Source: Paenibacillus_AB hodogayensis (GTDB lineage: Bacteria > Bacillota > Bacilli > Paenibacillales > NBRC-103111). Taken from it: a stretch of 64,000 bases of DNA. The translations under genes were made by a program, and so were the position numbers. Under the pieces are notes generated by a model. The model did no database searches and was not told the origin of the DNA. It saw only the letters and a list, made by a program, of their open reading frames with translations. Location: contig NZ_BAAAYO010000021.1 in the NCBI RefSeq assembly GCF_039536325.1, positions 434,001-498,000 on the forward strand, written 5' to 3'. Below, one piece after another: positions 1-8,417 of the stretch (its first letter is position 1; the number at the start of each line of letters is the position of its first letter).

Positions 1-379
1 TTACGACTCCGAGCGGGACTTGGAGTGGGTCGAAACATTGACCGCCGTCGAAGGGTCCGCCCATGGAGGCAGCCGTCTGGCCCTGCTCGTCTGCGACAGG
101 GCGATCGACCAAATCGTCGTAGGCGTGGAAATGCTCGGCTCCTGCTTCCAAAGTGACAGGGTCGCGGTGGCGGGCATCGGCAGCGTCATCAACAGTCCGT
201 ACATGAAGTCGGCGCTTGCCGCCAAGCTGGAACACGGGCAAAACAAGCAGTACTGCCTTGCGGACGCTGCGCTTTCCGCGGTGTCCGGTGTGGTGGTAAT
301 GGCGCTGAAGCATGTCCGCGCTCCGATCGGCCCGGAAACGTTCCGGGAAATCGGCAAGTACCCCCGATCGGTTTATTGA
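1..379 (+). CDS. BadF/BadG-type ATPase, C-terminal part (runs off the left edge)
   Basis: The reading frame is open from the first codon of the window to the TGA at 377-379, so the gene begins upstream and only about 125 C-terminal residues are visible. They carry the closing half of an ASKHA-fold ATPase: a helix (DRAIDQIVVGVEML), a strand with a glycine turn (VAVAGIGSVINSPYMKSAL) and the conserved small-residue end (DAALSAVSGVVVMALKH). This pattern fits the BadF/BadG/BcrA/BcrD and N-acetylglucosamine-kinase group, cytoplasmic enzymes that phosphorylate sugars or act as activator ATPases. Phosphate-binding motifs would lie outside the window, so the substrate cannot be inferred. It precedes the ABC exporter by 25 bases and may share its transcript. 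Confidence 0.6.
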   Translation, partial: YDSERDLEWVETLTAVEGSAHGGSRLALLVCDRAIDQIVVGVEMLGSCFQSDRVAVAGIGSVINSPYMKSALAAKLEHGQNKQYCLADAALSAVSGVVVMALKHVRAPIGPETFREIGKYPRSVY

Positions 380-404
380 TCATTGGAGAAAAGAGGTTTG
401 ACGA

Positions 405-1196
405 GTGGCCGTTCTTATCGAATTTGCCAAACAATCGTTCAAACAGCGTTTCATCTACCGGATGAATGCTTACATGATGGTCGCGAGCTCGTTCGTCGGC
501 TTGATCATCATGATGAGCGTGTGGAAAGCGCTTTATAGCGGAAAGTCGTCCGTAGGCGGCATTACTTACGAGGATATGATTCATTATGTCATCTTGAATA
601 TGCTTGTCCAGGCGTTGATTCGGTCGCGGATCGGGCAGAAGGTGGGGGAACGCGTCGAGAATGGCGCCATCAGCATCGATCTCATTCGGCCTGTTTCGTT
701 CAAAGGGTATTTTTTGGCCGATCAGTTTGGCGAAAATTTGTTCAGCTTTGTATTCACGACCTTGCCGGCCGTCTTGGCGGCCATGCTGGTTTGGGGATTT
801 TCCGTGCCGGACAGCGCGCTGCGGGCCGCTCTTTTTGCCGTTAGTCTGCTTGGCGGCATCGTCTTGATGAATCAGATCAACTACATGTTCGGGATGCTGG
901 CGATATGGCTCAAAACCGCCTATTTCATCAACTTCATTACGGGCGCGGTCATATCGCTGTTTGCCGGGTCTTTTGTGCCCTTGTGGTTTTATCCGGATAT
1001 TCTGCATACCATCAGCATGATGCTGCCGTTTCATCTGGTCGGCTTTCAGCCGATCGCCATCTTTCTGGGCAAGCTGTCCGTCCAGGGGGCCTTCCTAGTC
1101 ATCGCCGCCCAGGCGGGCTGGCTCGTCCTGTTGCTGGCGATCGAACGGTGGATGTGGAACAAGGCGCAGGCTCAACTCGATATCCATGGAGGGTGA
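405..1196 (+). CDS. ABC-2 type transporter permease (DUF990 family), first subunit
   Basis: A 263-residue membrane protein with about six hydrophobic segments and the layout of the ABC2_membrane_6/DUF990 family: an N-terminal amphipathic stretch, then membrane helices and a cytoplasmic loop (GERVENGAISIDLIRPVSF) typical of this family. GTG at 405 is chosen because GGAGAAAAGAGG lies 9-20 bases before it. It lies 6 bases before a second permease of the same family and two genes before an ATPase, which makes a heterodimeric exporter with one nucleotide-binding subunit. Such systems are annotated as drug, lipid or natural-product exporters. The cargo is unknown here. Confidence 0.85.
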   Translation: MAVLIEFAKQSFKQRFIYRMNAYMMVASSFVGLIIMMSVWKALYSGKSSVGGITYEDMIHYVILNMLVQALIRSRIGQKVGERVENGAISIDLIRPVSFKGYFLADQFGENLFSFVFTTLPAVLAAMLVWGFSVPDSALRAALFAVSLLGGIVLMNQINYMFGMLAIWLKTAYFINFITGAVISLFAGSFVPLWFYPDILHTISMMLPFHLVGFQPIAIFLGKLSVQGAFLVIAAQAGWLVLLLAIERWMWNKAQAQLDIHGG

Positions 1197-1202
1197 ATCG
1201 CG

Positions 1203-2003
1203 ATGGAGTACGTTTCTTTATACTGGCGGTTCATCCGGATCCGGTTGAAAGGAATCGCTCAATACCGCGGCGCGTTTTGGCTGAATTCATTGTCGAAAGC
1301 ATCGCTGTGGATTGTCGAGGTTTTTTTGATCTGGGTGCTGGTGGACCGCTTCAAAAGCATCGCCGGCTGGGGACCTTACGAGGTGATGCTGCTGTACGCC
1401 TTGAATTTGGGCTCCTATGCGTTGGCCGGTTTCTTTTTTTATCATCCGTTTACCTCGCTGCCGAGGCGCATCCAGACGGGGGAGTTCGACGAGATGTTGA
1501 CGAAGCCGCTCAACCCGTTTCTGTATTTGCTCAGCCGGGAGTTCAGCACCGGTTACTTCAGCAATTTGACGGTTGCGCTCGCAGTGATGATCTTTTGTTT
1601 TCGCCGGCTGGATCTGACTCTCGGCGTGACGGATGCGCTCTTTTTGGCGCTCGTGCTGCTGGGCGGAGCGTTGATCCAGGCGGCCGCCTTCGTGTATACG
1701 GCCGTGCCGGCCTTTTGGATGGTGCAAAACAACAGTCTGGTCAGCCTGATCTTCGATCTGAAAGATTTCGTCAAATACCCGATAACCGCTTACCATTGGA
1801 TCGTGCAAATCGTGCTGACGCTCGTCGTTCCTTTTGCTTTTATCAATTTTTACCCGGCGCAGCGCTTTTTGGGAAAAGTGGATGAAGGGTTGTTTCATCC
1901 CGTATTCCAGTTCATGACTCCGGTCGCGGGAATGGTCCTGTTTGCCGGAGAGTACGCGTTTTGGAAAATCGGAATCCGTCAGTACCATAGTACGGGTTCG
2001 TAG
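1203..2003 (+). CDS. ABC-2 type transporter permease (DUF990 family), second subunit
   Basis: A 266-residue integral membrane protein with about six hydrophobic stretches, paired with the preceding permease (6-base gap). It has the family's sequence before the second helix (RRIQTGEFDEMLTKPLNPF), which matches the equivalent loop of the first subunit (GAISIDLIRPVSF). The two are therefore diverged paralogues that probably form the transmembrane heterodimer. The start ATG follows GGAGGGTGAATCGCG. The ATPase gene follows after 20 bases. An exporter role is inferred from the ABC-2 family; the cargo is not known. Confidence 0.85.
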   Translation: MEYVSLYWRFIRIRLKGIAQYRGAFWLNSLSKASLWIVEVFLIWVLVDRFKSIAGWGPYEVMLLYALNLGSYALAGFFFYHPFTSLPRRIQTGEFDEMLTKPLNPFLYLLSREFSTGYFSNLTVALAVMIFCFRRLDLTLGVTDALFLALVLLGGALIQAAAFVYTAVPAFWMVQNNSLVSLIFDLKDFVKYPITAYHWIVQIVLTLVVPFAFINFYPAQRFLGKVDEGLFHPVFQFMTPVAGMVLFAGEYAFWKIGIRQYHSTGS

Positions 2004-2023
2004 AATAAGGGGAATGGCATGAC

Positions 2024-2935
2024 ATGGCGCTCATTGAAATGAAGCATGTATCAAAGCAGTTCGAGGTATTGGTTCGGCAGGATCGGTTCTGGGGCATCGT
2101 CCAATCACTCTTTCGTCGCGAATACGTAAAGAAGCGGGCTGTGAACAATATTAATCTTACGATCGACGAAGGCGAACTGGTCGGGTATATCGGACCGAAT
2201 GGAGCGGGCAAATCGACTACGATCAAAATGTTATCCGGCATTCTTACCCCTACCTCGGGGGAAGTGCGCGTAAACGGACGTATTCCGTATGTCGACCGGA
2301 AAGAAAACGCGAAACAGATCGGCGTCGTCTTCGGACAGCGTTCCCAATTGTATTGGGATTTGCCGATGCGGGATACGTTCGGATTGTATCAAAAAATGTA
2401 CAAAATCGAGGACGCCGTATTCAAGCGAAACGTCGAATTTTATACCGAAATGCTGGAAATGCAGGAATTTATCGATCGTCCGGTCCGCCAATTGAGCTTG
2501 GGACAAAAAATGCGCGCTGAATTGGCCGTGGCGCTGCTGCATGATCCGAAAATCGTCTATCTCGACGAACCGACCATCGGGCTCGATGTGATGGCGAAAA
2601 GCCGGATTCGGACTTTTATTCGCGAAGTGAACAAGGAGAAGAAAACGACCGTCTTGCTGACGACCCACGATATGGACGATATCGAACAAATTTGCAACCG
2701 CATTGTCCTGATCGACAAGGGCGCCTTGATCTACGACGGAGCTTTGCACGACTTCAAAACCAATTACAGTCCCGGTCATCTTCTATCCATGCAGTTCGAG
2801 GAGGAAGACGTCCGAATCGCGGACGAACGGCTGCAAGTCGTCGGGGAGGAAGGGAAGACGAAGCATATTTTGTTCCGGCAAGACCGGATATCGGTCGGGG
2901 AAGCGGTCAGCCTGCTGACGCGGCAATATAAGTAA
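2024..2935 (+). CDS. ABC transporter ATP-binding protein with frameshifted C-terminus
   Basis: A 303-residue nucleotide-binding subunit. The Walker A motif (GPNGAGKST) lies near residue 60, the signature (LSLGQKMRAE) near 158, Walker B with the catalytic Glu (IVYLDEPTIGLD) near 180, and the switch His (LLTTHD) near 213. This is the complete ATPase core for the exporter formed with the two upstream permeases. The stop at 2933-2935 cuts the usual tail. In the next frame, from GTA at 2932 to TGA at 3027, the sequence reads VTDIRLKEPNIEDIIKQIYS and on to QLIG, the normal end of this family. Adding one G in AAGTAACGG would restore a protein of about 334 residues. The core is intact, so activity may survive. 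Confidence 0.9.
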   Translation: MALIEMKHVSKQFEVLVRQDRFWGIVQSLFRREYVKKRAVNNINLTIDEGELVGYIGPNGAGKSTTIKMLSGILTPTSGEVRVNGRIPYVDRKENAKQIGVVFGQRSQLYWDLPMRDTFGLYQKMYKIEDAVFKRNVEFYTEMLEMQEFIDRPVRQLSLGQKMRAELAVALLHDPKIVYLDEPTIGLDVMAKSRIRTFIREVNKEKKTTVLLTTHDMDDIEQICNRIVLIDKGALIYDGALHDFKTNYSPGHLLSMQFEEEDVRIADERLQVVGEEGKTKHILFRQDRISVGEAVSLLTRQYK

Positions 2936-3027
2936 CGGACATACGCCTGAAGGAGCCGAACATCGAGGATATTATCAAGCAAATTTACAGTGGCGAAGCG
3001 GAGAGAACGGTACAGTTGATCGGTTGA
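2932..3027 (+). pseudogene. Out-of-frame C-terminal tail of the ABC ATPase
   Basis: These 31 codons, in the +1 frame relative to the ATPase, encode the conserved C-terminal segment (KEPNIEDIIKQIY) that follows SLLTRQYK in homologues. A single missing G near 2932 explains the shift. It is either a real indel or an assembly error. Confidence 0.75.
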
Positions 3028-3049
3028 ACCTCCGGGCCTTTGAACTAAG

Positions 3050-3145
3050 CCAGCTTGGAATACTTTGCCGATGAATTTGTACGTAACGGTACCCGGGAAT
3101 TTGACGAAAGACGAAATCCTGGAAATCGCCAACAAACTGAAATAA
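3050..3145 (+). pseudogene. C-terminal remnant of a DUF4367-like secreted protein
   Basis: From ATG 3071 to TAA 3143-3145 the frame reads NLYVTVPGNLTKDEILEIAN then KLK. This resembles the C-terminal strand-helix of DUF4367-type extracellular proteins (pattern VTVxGNLsKeEllklAesL). No start or body is present upstream, so it is probably the end of a gene lost by deletion. The match is by pattern memory only. Confidence 0.35.
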
Positions 3146-3373
3146 ACGGAGATCGTCGATCGAGTCGAAAACCGGTATCCGCTGTAATCGGCCGACCGGC
3201 AAAAGTGATATCAATATTACGGTTCCATAAGGCTGGTAAACCCTTAAATCCTTCTACATTGGTAAAATCAACCGGTCCTTATTCTAGTATCCGTATTCGG
3301 GTTGTTACTATGGATGGAGCATAATTCAAGTCTTCAGTCGCGCGGTGAAAGACTCCGTGGTTGACAATATTAC
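3146..3373 (+). other. Intergenic stretch with nothing recognised
   Basis: Between the gene remnant and the tct promoter I see no convincing ORF, repeat or hairpin. The short open frame ending in IRIRVVTMDGA has no family signature and no ribosome site. Confidence 0.5.
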
Positions 3374-3402
3374 TTGACGCAAATTAGTAGCTGGTGTACT
3401 AT
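3374..3402 (+). promoter_or_regulatory. Sigma-A type promoter of the tct cluster
   Basis: TTGACG at 3374-3379 and TACTAT at 3397-3402 are separated by exactly 17 bases. The -10 lies in TACTATTAGTC, which is repeated at the promoter at 35693-35721. The spacer contains ATTAGTA, a partial inverted match to TACTATTA, and could bind a regulator. Confidence 0.65.
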
Positions 3403-3440
3403 TAGTCCGATAATGGCGATGGGAATTAATTAAATAAAAC

Positions 3441-3502
3441 TGACCAGACAACTGGAAGTACATGTAACACTCGATTTTTCGTGTGTTTTATGTACTTTTT
3501 TT
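3441..3502 (+). promoter_or_regulatory. Structured leader element with terminator (copy A)
   Basis: About 32 bases after the predicted transcription start lies TGACCAGACAACTGGAAG (3441-3458), which can fold as CCAG-ACAA-CTGG. Its last bases begin a terminator stem (AAGTACAT 3456-3463 with ATGTACTT 3490-3497, inner ACAC/GTGT) followed by a T run to 3502. The same layout recurs at 35791-35848 with a compensating base-pair change. The region to 3650 has no other gene, so the element may act as an attenuator for tctC or as a short stand-alone RNA. Confidence 0.5.
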
Positions 3503-3650
3503 AATTTCATCGCCCCTTTATCCTTCCGACGGAAACTTGGCTTAGGTGAACTAGAACGAACATCAGGAACCCACACCAAACTTCACTCTTTGTCAAGTTA
3601 TTTTGTGTTTTCCGTCATCATCATGCAAATCTACTAGGAGGCACGTTTCA

Positions 3651-4676
3651 ATGAAAACACGGCATTTTTTTGGTAAGTTCGCATTTGTGATTGCAATTCT
3701 GTTGGTACTGGCGGCATGCTCGAACACTGGAAGTTCGACTTCAAGCACATCCAAACCAAGTGCCGGCAACACACCTCAGCAAACGGATTGGCCGACAAAA
3801 AATATTGAATTGATCGTTCCTTTTGCTGCAGGCGGCGTATCCGACATTCTTGCTCGCTCTTTCGCTGAAGCGGCTAAAGGCATTATTAACCAGACAATCA
3901 CGATTAAGAACGTCGGCGGCGGATCGGGAACGGTCGGCAACTACGAGCTGGTCAAGGCGAAGCCAGACGGTTACACATGGCTCTGGGCGGCATCGGGCCA
4001 TATTTCTTCGGCTTTGCACGTCACCCCGGCGCAATATAAGAAAGACGATTTTACGATCGTCAACAAAGTCGGCGATATGGTCGTGACCGCCGTCGTTCCT
4101 AAGGATTCTCCTTTCAAAACACTTCAAGACTTGATCGTTTATGCGAAAGAGCATCCGGGCGAAGTAACGGTCGGCAATCCGGGCGAGGGTACGGTCGTCG
4201 CGATGCTGGCCACCATGTTGGAAGACAGTGCGGGTATCAAGCTGCAGCACGTTCCGTTTCAAGGAAGCGGCACACTCCTTCCGGCTGTGTTAGGTAAACA
4301 CGTCATGGTAGGCTTCATGAATGTGCCGGAGATTCGCGGTCAAGTCGAAGCCGGCGATCTGCGCGCGCTCGCCGTTATGAGCGAGAAGAGGGTCGACCTG
4401 CTGCCAAACGTTCCGACCAGTACCGAGCAAGGCGTTAAAGGCGTCACCGGCGGCGCGGGCCACTTCATTATCATTCCAAACAATGTACCGGGCGACGTTG
4501 TTCGAAAAATCGACGAACTAACTAAGGCCGTTTATGAATCGGACAAGTTCAAGCAATTGATGAACCAAGCGGGGTATCAACTCGGCTACAAAACCGGCGC
4601 CGACGCCAAGACCGAAGTGGACGCATGGTATGTGACGACGGGCGAGATCTATAAGAAGCTCGGTCAGATTAAATGA
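3651..4676 (+). CDS. tctC: Tripartite tricarboxylate transporter solute-binding lipoprotein (TctC/Bug family)
   Basis: A 341-residue extracellular lipoprotein. It has a signal peptide and lipobox (LVLAAC) that anchor Cys24, then a Ser/Thr linker. The Bug-family fold opens with WPTKNIELIVPFAAGG, and the ligand-loop sequence GGGSGTVGNYELVKAKPDGY follows near residue 90. Bug proteins bind carboxylates such as citrate, tricarballylate or aromatic acids and hand them to TctA/TctB. ATG 3651 is chosen over the upstream in-frame GTG because AGGAGGCAC lies just before it and the signal peptide then starts correctly (MKTRHFFGKF). It leads the catabolic cluster, and its stop overlaps the tctB start. Confidence 0.92.
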   Translation: MKTRHFFGKFAFVIAILLVLAACSNTGSSTSSTSKPSAGNTPQQTDWPTKNIELIVPFAAGGVSDILARSFAEAAKGIINQTITIKNVGGGSGTVGNYELVKAKPDGYTWLWAASGHISSALHVTPAQYKKDDFTIVNKVGDMVVTAVVPKDSPFKTLQDLIVYAKEHPGEVTVGNPGEGTVVAMLATMLEDSAGIKLQHVPFQGSGTLLPAVLGKHVMVGFMNVPEIRGQVEAGDLRALAVMSEKRVDLLPNVPTSTEQGVKGVTGGAGHFIIIPNNVPGDVVRKIDELTKAVYESDKFKQLMNQAGYQLGYKTGADAKTEVDAWYVTTGEIYKKLGQIK

Positions 4677-5149
4677 TGAGCAGGACCGTACATATTGCGC
4701 GATTGTTGACCGCGCTACTGTTTTTGGCGATAGGGCTGATTACGCTATGGCACTCCCACGAACTGCCGTTCGGTTCGCTGCGTCAACTGAAACCCGGTTT
4801 TTTTCCAAACGTGTTCGGTGGGCTTCTGACGGGCTTAAGCGTCTTGATGCTGATCGGCCTGGTGAGAAACCGGCCGCACCACACGGATGGCGTGGGGGCA
4901 CAGGAAGCGGACGAGCCTGTTCACTGGAAAGGTTTGTTGTCGTTCATAGGAATATTCGTTCTGTTTTTGGCGATAACGTATGCGCTCGGATTCGTGATAG
5001 CGATGTTTGTTGCTTTGGCGGCGTCGGGTTTCGTGCTGGGACTCAGAGGTTGGCGGCTTGCCGTTCTCGCGATTGCAACGACGGCGGCGATCTGGCTCAT
5101 TTTCGACTTATGGTTGGGGGTTTCTTTACCGCCCGGCATCTGGTTGTAA
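4673..5149 (+). CDS. tctB: Tripartite tricarboxylate transporter small membrane subunit TctB
   Basis: A 158-residue protein with four hydrophobic segments, the size and topology of TctB. It includes the family's short motif LKPGFFPNVFGGLL near residue 40 after the first helix. The start ATG 4673 overlaps the tctC stop, so translation is probably coupled. TctB is the small partner of TctA in this secondary transporter, which moves the ligand with Na+ or H+. Sequence is weakly conserved in this family, so position between tctC and tctA is part of the evidence. Confidence 0.88.
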   Translation: MMSRTVHIARLLTALLFLAIGLITLWHSHELPFGSLRQLKPGFFPNVFGGLLTGLSVLMLIGLVRNRPHHTDGVGAQEADEPVHWKGLLSFIGIFVLFLAITYALGFVIAMFVALAASGFVLGLRGWRLAVLAIATTAAIWLIFDLWLGVSLPPGIWL

Positions 5150-5182
5150 GCTTCGATTGACGATGTTGGGGGGAGAACGACC

Positions 5183-6688
5183 GTGACCGGTATGGAAGAT
5201 ATACTTACAGGGATAATGTCTGCGTTTTCGTTCTTTAATTTATTAGTATGCTTGCTCGGGGTGGCGCTCGGCACTCTGGTCGGCGTATTGCCCGGATTAG
5301 GGCCGGTAGGCGCGATCTCGATGCTGCTGCCGCTTACTTTCTCAATGGAACCGACTTCGGCGCTTATTCTTGTCGCGGGTATTTATTTTGGAGGGATGTA
5401 CGGGGGATCCACGACATCGATTCTCGTGAACGTGCCCGGGGAGGCCGCTTCGGTCGTGACGACGCTCGACGGCTATAAGATGACGCAGAAAGGGAGGGCG
5501 GGAGCCGCGCTGTCCATCTCCGCAATCGGATCGTTTGTGGCGGGAACGCTGGGCATGGTGCTGCTGACCTTGCTCGCGCCGCCGATCGCCAAGATGGCCT
5601 TGAAATTCGGCCCGCCTGAACATTTCGCGATCGTTCTGGTCGGTTTGCTCGTGCTTTCCAGATTGACCGACACCTCTTTGATACGGAGCTACATGCTGAT
5701 CACACTGGGAGTAGTGCTTTCCTTGGTCGGAATCGATCAGATGAGCGGTTCGCTGCGGCTCACTTTCAATTCGCCTTGGTTGATCGACGGGCTGGACTTT
5801 GTGCCGATTATTATGGGGTTCTACGGCATGGCGGAAGTTCTCGGAGCGCTCGAACAGTCGTATCAGAAACCGATCAAAGCGGATCTTTCACTAAAAAAGC
5901 TGATGCCCAGCAAATCGGAAATGCGACGCAGCACCGGCCCGATCGTACGTGGAGGCTTGATAGGTTTCGTAATTGGGTTGCTGCCCGGACCGTCCAGCAT
6001 TATAAGCACATACGCTTCTTACGGCTTGGAGAAAAAGCTGTCGAAGCATCCCGAAGAATTCGGCAAGGGAGCGATCGAAGGCGTCGCCGGGCCCGAATCG
6101 GCCAACAACGGCGCCAGCACCGGCGCTCTGGTGCCGTTGCTTTCATTGGGCGTTCCGTTCTCCCCGCTGCCGGCGATTCTGCTGAGCGCATTTATGATTC
6201 AAGGCATTACACCGGGACCGCTATTGATCAAAGAGCATGCTTCCTTGTTCTGGGCGCTTATCGCGAGCATGTACATCGGGAATGTCATGCTGCTCGTGCT
6301 GAATCTGCCGCTCGTCGGCTTGTTCGCGAAGGTCGCGCATCTTTCTTCGAAGGTGCTGATGCCGATCGTTATGATGTTTTGCATTATCGGTGCTTATTCC
6401 GTCCGCAGCAGCATGTTCGACGTCATTGTGCTAATGATCTTCGGCGTATTAGGATATTTGTTGAAAAAAGCGAAGATGGAGCCGTCGCCGCTAGTGCTCG
6501 GACTTCTTCTGGGGCCGGTGCTGGAAAATTCGCTCAGTCAATCGGCTTTGATCTTCAGGGGGGACTTGTGGCAATTGTTCAACCGTCCGATTTCCGGCAC
6601 GCTGCTGGTCGTCGGACTGGTCGTGACAATTTGGCCGATCGTGCGTCGACTGATCCAATCGATCCGGTCAGGTCGGAGCAGAGCCTGA
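5183..6688 (+). CDS. tctA: Tripartite tricarboxylate transporter large permease TctA
   Basis: A 501-residue polytopic membrane protein of normal TctA length. It has the diagnostic N-terminal motif (GTLVGVLPGLGPVGAISMLL), the YGGSTTSILVNVPGEAASVV stretch, and the internal second copy (GFVIGLLPGPSSIISTY) with GPESANNGASTGALVPLLSLG. These repeats show the two-fold pseudosymmetry of the family. GTG 5183 is preceded by GGGGGGAG at a spacing of 8; ATG 5192 is an alternative. It forms the transport channel for the ligand bound by TctC. The enzyme genes start 25 bases further on. Confidence 0.95.
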   Translation: MTGMEDILTGIMSAFSFFNLLVCLLGVALGTLVGVLPGLGPVGAISMLLPLTFSMEPTSALILVAGIYFGGMYGGSTTSILVNVPGEAASVVTTLDGYKMTQKGRAGAALSISAIGSFVAGTLGMVLLTLLAPPIAKMALKFGPPEHFAIVLVGLLVLSRLTDTSLIRSYMLITLGVVLSLVGIDQMSGSLRLTFNSPWLIDGLDFVPIIMGFYGMAEVLGALEQSYQKPIKADLSLKKLMPSKSEMRRSTGPIVRGGLIGFVIGLLPGPSSIISTYASYGLEKKLSKHPEEFGKGAIEGVAGPESANNGASTGALVPLLSLGVPFSPLPAILLSAFMIQGITPGPLLIKEHASLFWALIASMYIGNVMLLVLNLPLVGLFAKVAHLSSKVLMPIVMMFCIIGAYSVRSSMFDVIVLMIFGVLGYLLKKAKMEPSPLVLGLLLGPVLENSLSQSALIFRGDLWQLFNRPISGTLLVVGLVVTIWPIVRRLIQSIRSGRSRA

Positions 6689-6713
6689 CCTACAATAAAG
6701 GAATGAGGCAGCT

Positions 6714-8417
6714 ATGGAAATCACGCGGGAACGATACGATGTCGTCATTGTCGGAAGCGGCGGTGCCGGCCTCCGCGCGGCTTTGGCCGCGGCGGAGTCA
6801 GGTGCCCGCCCGGTTTTGTTGACCAAAGGCGAACCGCAACGGTCGGGGGGAACCCTCTCCGCTCATTATTCATTTTGCGCAGTATTGCCTACAGCCAAGC
6901 CGGGGGATAGCCCAGACGTGTTTGCGAGCGATATTTTCCGATCTGGAGAAGGATTACCGGATCCGCGTCTTGTTCGCGTGCTCGCCGAGCAGGCGGGCGA
7001 TGCAGTCGCCTTCGCCGAGCAGCTCGGTGTCGCGTTCGATCTGGAGGAAGACGGCTCGAAGCCGCATCTGGGCTGGTTGGCCGGCCATACGCACGCACGG
7101 GCGGTACACGTCGGGAACGCCGTTGGCCGCGAGATGGTACGCGTCCTGATGAAGGCCGTCAAACGAGCCCGTATCCCGATGCACGCTTTCACCCATGCGA
7201 CGGACTTGATCGTGGACGACGGAGTCGTGCGGGGCGTCGCCGCTTATCATCAGCCGAGCGGAGAACTCCGCATGTACGAGGCGCCGGCCGTTGTCGTAGC
7301 GACCGGGGGAGGGAGCCAGATTTACGAATTGAACACGAATCCGTTCGAAGCGACGGGGGATGGATACGGGCTCGCGCTTCGAGCCGGAATCGAATTGACG
7401 GACATGGAATTCGTCCAGCATTATCCGACCGTAATGGTGTCTCCGCCGGGGGCCAGGGGATTGATGTTCAATTCCGGAATATTGATTCCCCAGGGAGCGC
7501 GCTTATTGAACCGCCACGGGGAAGATTTCTGGGACCGGTATGAAGTGGGAGCGTTACTAGACGCGACCCGCGACGTCATGTCCCGGGTCATGTACCAGGA
7601 GATCGCCGCTGGCAACGGAACGGATGCCGGAGGCTTGTATATCAGCACGAGGGGAATGGATCCGGACAAATTTCCGCAAATGCAGCAGAGGCTGCTGGAA
7701 GACGTTGGCGTAGACCGGGATGCGGTCGACCGGGAAGTGGCACCCGGAGCTCATTATTTCATGGGCGGTTTGCGCATCGAGCCGGACGCGTCGACGAGCT
7801 TGCCAGGGGTGTTCGCTGCGGGCGAATGTTCGGGCGGTATCCATGGCGCGAACCGGTTGGCGGGCAACGCCTTATCCGAGAACCAAGTGTTCGGGGCGAT
7901 TGCCGGACGAAGTGCCGCCGCTTATGCATTGCGCCATCCGCTGCCACCGTGCGCCGGAGCGGATGGAAATGCAATAGAGGAAGCTTTAGAACCGATTCGA
8001 CGCATACTGAGCCGCGTATCCAAGAGAGAGTGCGAACTGAAGCCAAGCGAAGGCTGGGCGGAGGTTCAAACGCTCATGCAGCGGAACGTCGGCGCGACCC
8101 GGACGGAAGAAGGGCTGGAGTGTGCGCTCCAACGATTGTCTTCGATGAGGGAGGAGCTGCCCGAGCGGCTCGGCCTCCGGGAGTCTTCGCTGGCTTATAA
8201 CAGGGATGCAGGCAAGGCGCTGGAATTGCGCAATATGATCGATACCGGCTGGAGCGTCGCCGCTACCGCGTTGGAACGGCGGGAAAGCCGCGGGGCGCAC
8301 GTGCGTTTGGACGCTCCAAAAAAAAGCGAGAATTGGGCTTGCAGCTTGGCTATCCGCTTGTCCGCCGGCTCGGGTTGCATCCGAAAACTGCCGAGGAAAC
8401 CGGGGGATCGGACATGA
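6714..8417 (+). CDS. FAD-dependent fumarate reductase/succinate dehydrogenase-like flavoprotein
   Basis: A 567-residue soluble flavoprotein. The Rossmann motif VVIVGSGGAGLRAA starts at residue 10, followed by the family pattern with SGGTLSAHYSF. The capping domain contains HYPTVM. Near residue 365 is the second FAD segment (GVFAAGECSGGIHGANRLAGNALSE), and the C-terminal helical domain ends near ENW. The family oxidises or reduces dicarboxylates such as fumarate/succinate or aspartate. It has no membrane anchor gene; instead a small 2Fe-2S protein overlaps its stop by ATGA, which suggests a two-part oxidoreductase. A run of eight A at 8318-8325 was checked; the frame after it still looks like family sequence. 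Confidence 0.88.
   Translation: MEITRERYDVVIVGSGGAGLRAALAAAESGARPVLLTKGEPQRSGGTLSAHYSFCAVLPTAKPGDSPDVFASDIFRSGEGLPDPRLVRVLAEQAGDAVAFAEQLGVAFDLEEDGSKPHLGWLAGHTHARAVHVGNAVGREMVRVLMKAVKRARIPMHAFTHATDLIVDDGVVRGVAAYHQPSGELRMYEAPAVVVATGGGSQIYELNTNPFEATGDGYGLALRAGIELTDMEFVQHYPTVMVSPPGARGLMFNSGILIPQGARLLNRHGEDFWDRYEVGALLDATRDVMSRVMYQEIAAGNGTDAGGLYISTRGMDPDKFPQMQQRLLEDVGVDRDAVDREVAPGAHYFMGGLRIEPDASTSLPGVFAAGECSGGIHGANRLAGNALSENQVFGAIAGRSAAAYALRHPLPPCAGADGNAIEEALEPIRRILSRVSKRECELKPSEGWAEVQTLMQRNVGATRTEEGLECALQRLSSMREELPERLGLRESSLAYNRDAGKALELRNMIDTGWSVAATALERRESRGAHVRLDAPKKSENWACSLAIRLSAGSGCIRKLPRKPGDRT

Noticed and set aside
905..1885. 326-codon open frame across the two permease genes
   Set aside because: It crosses the boundary of two well-supported genes in another frame and has no family pattern or ribosome site.
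8318..8325. Run of eight A near the end of the flavoprotein gene as a possible frameshift
   Set aside because: The frame after the run still gives the family's ENW segment and leads to a stop that overlaps the next start correctly.
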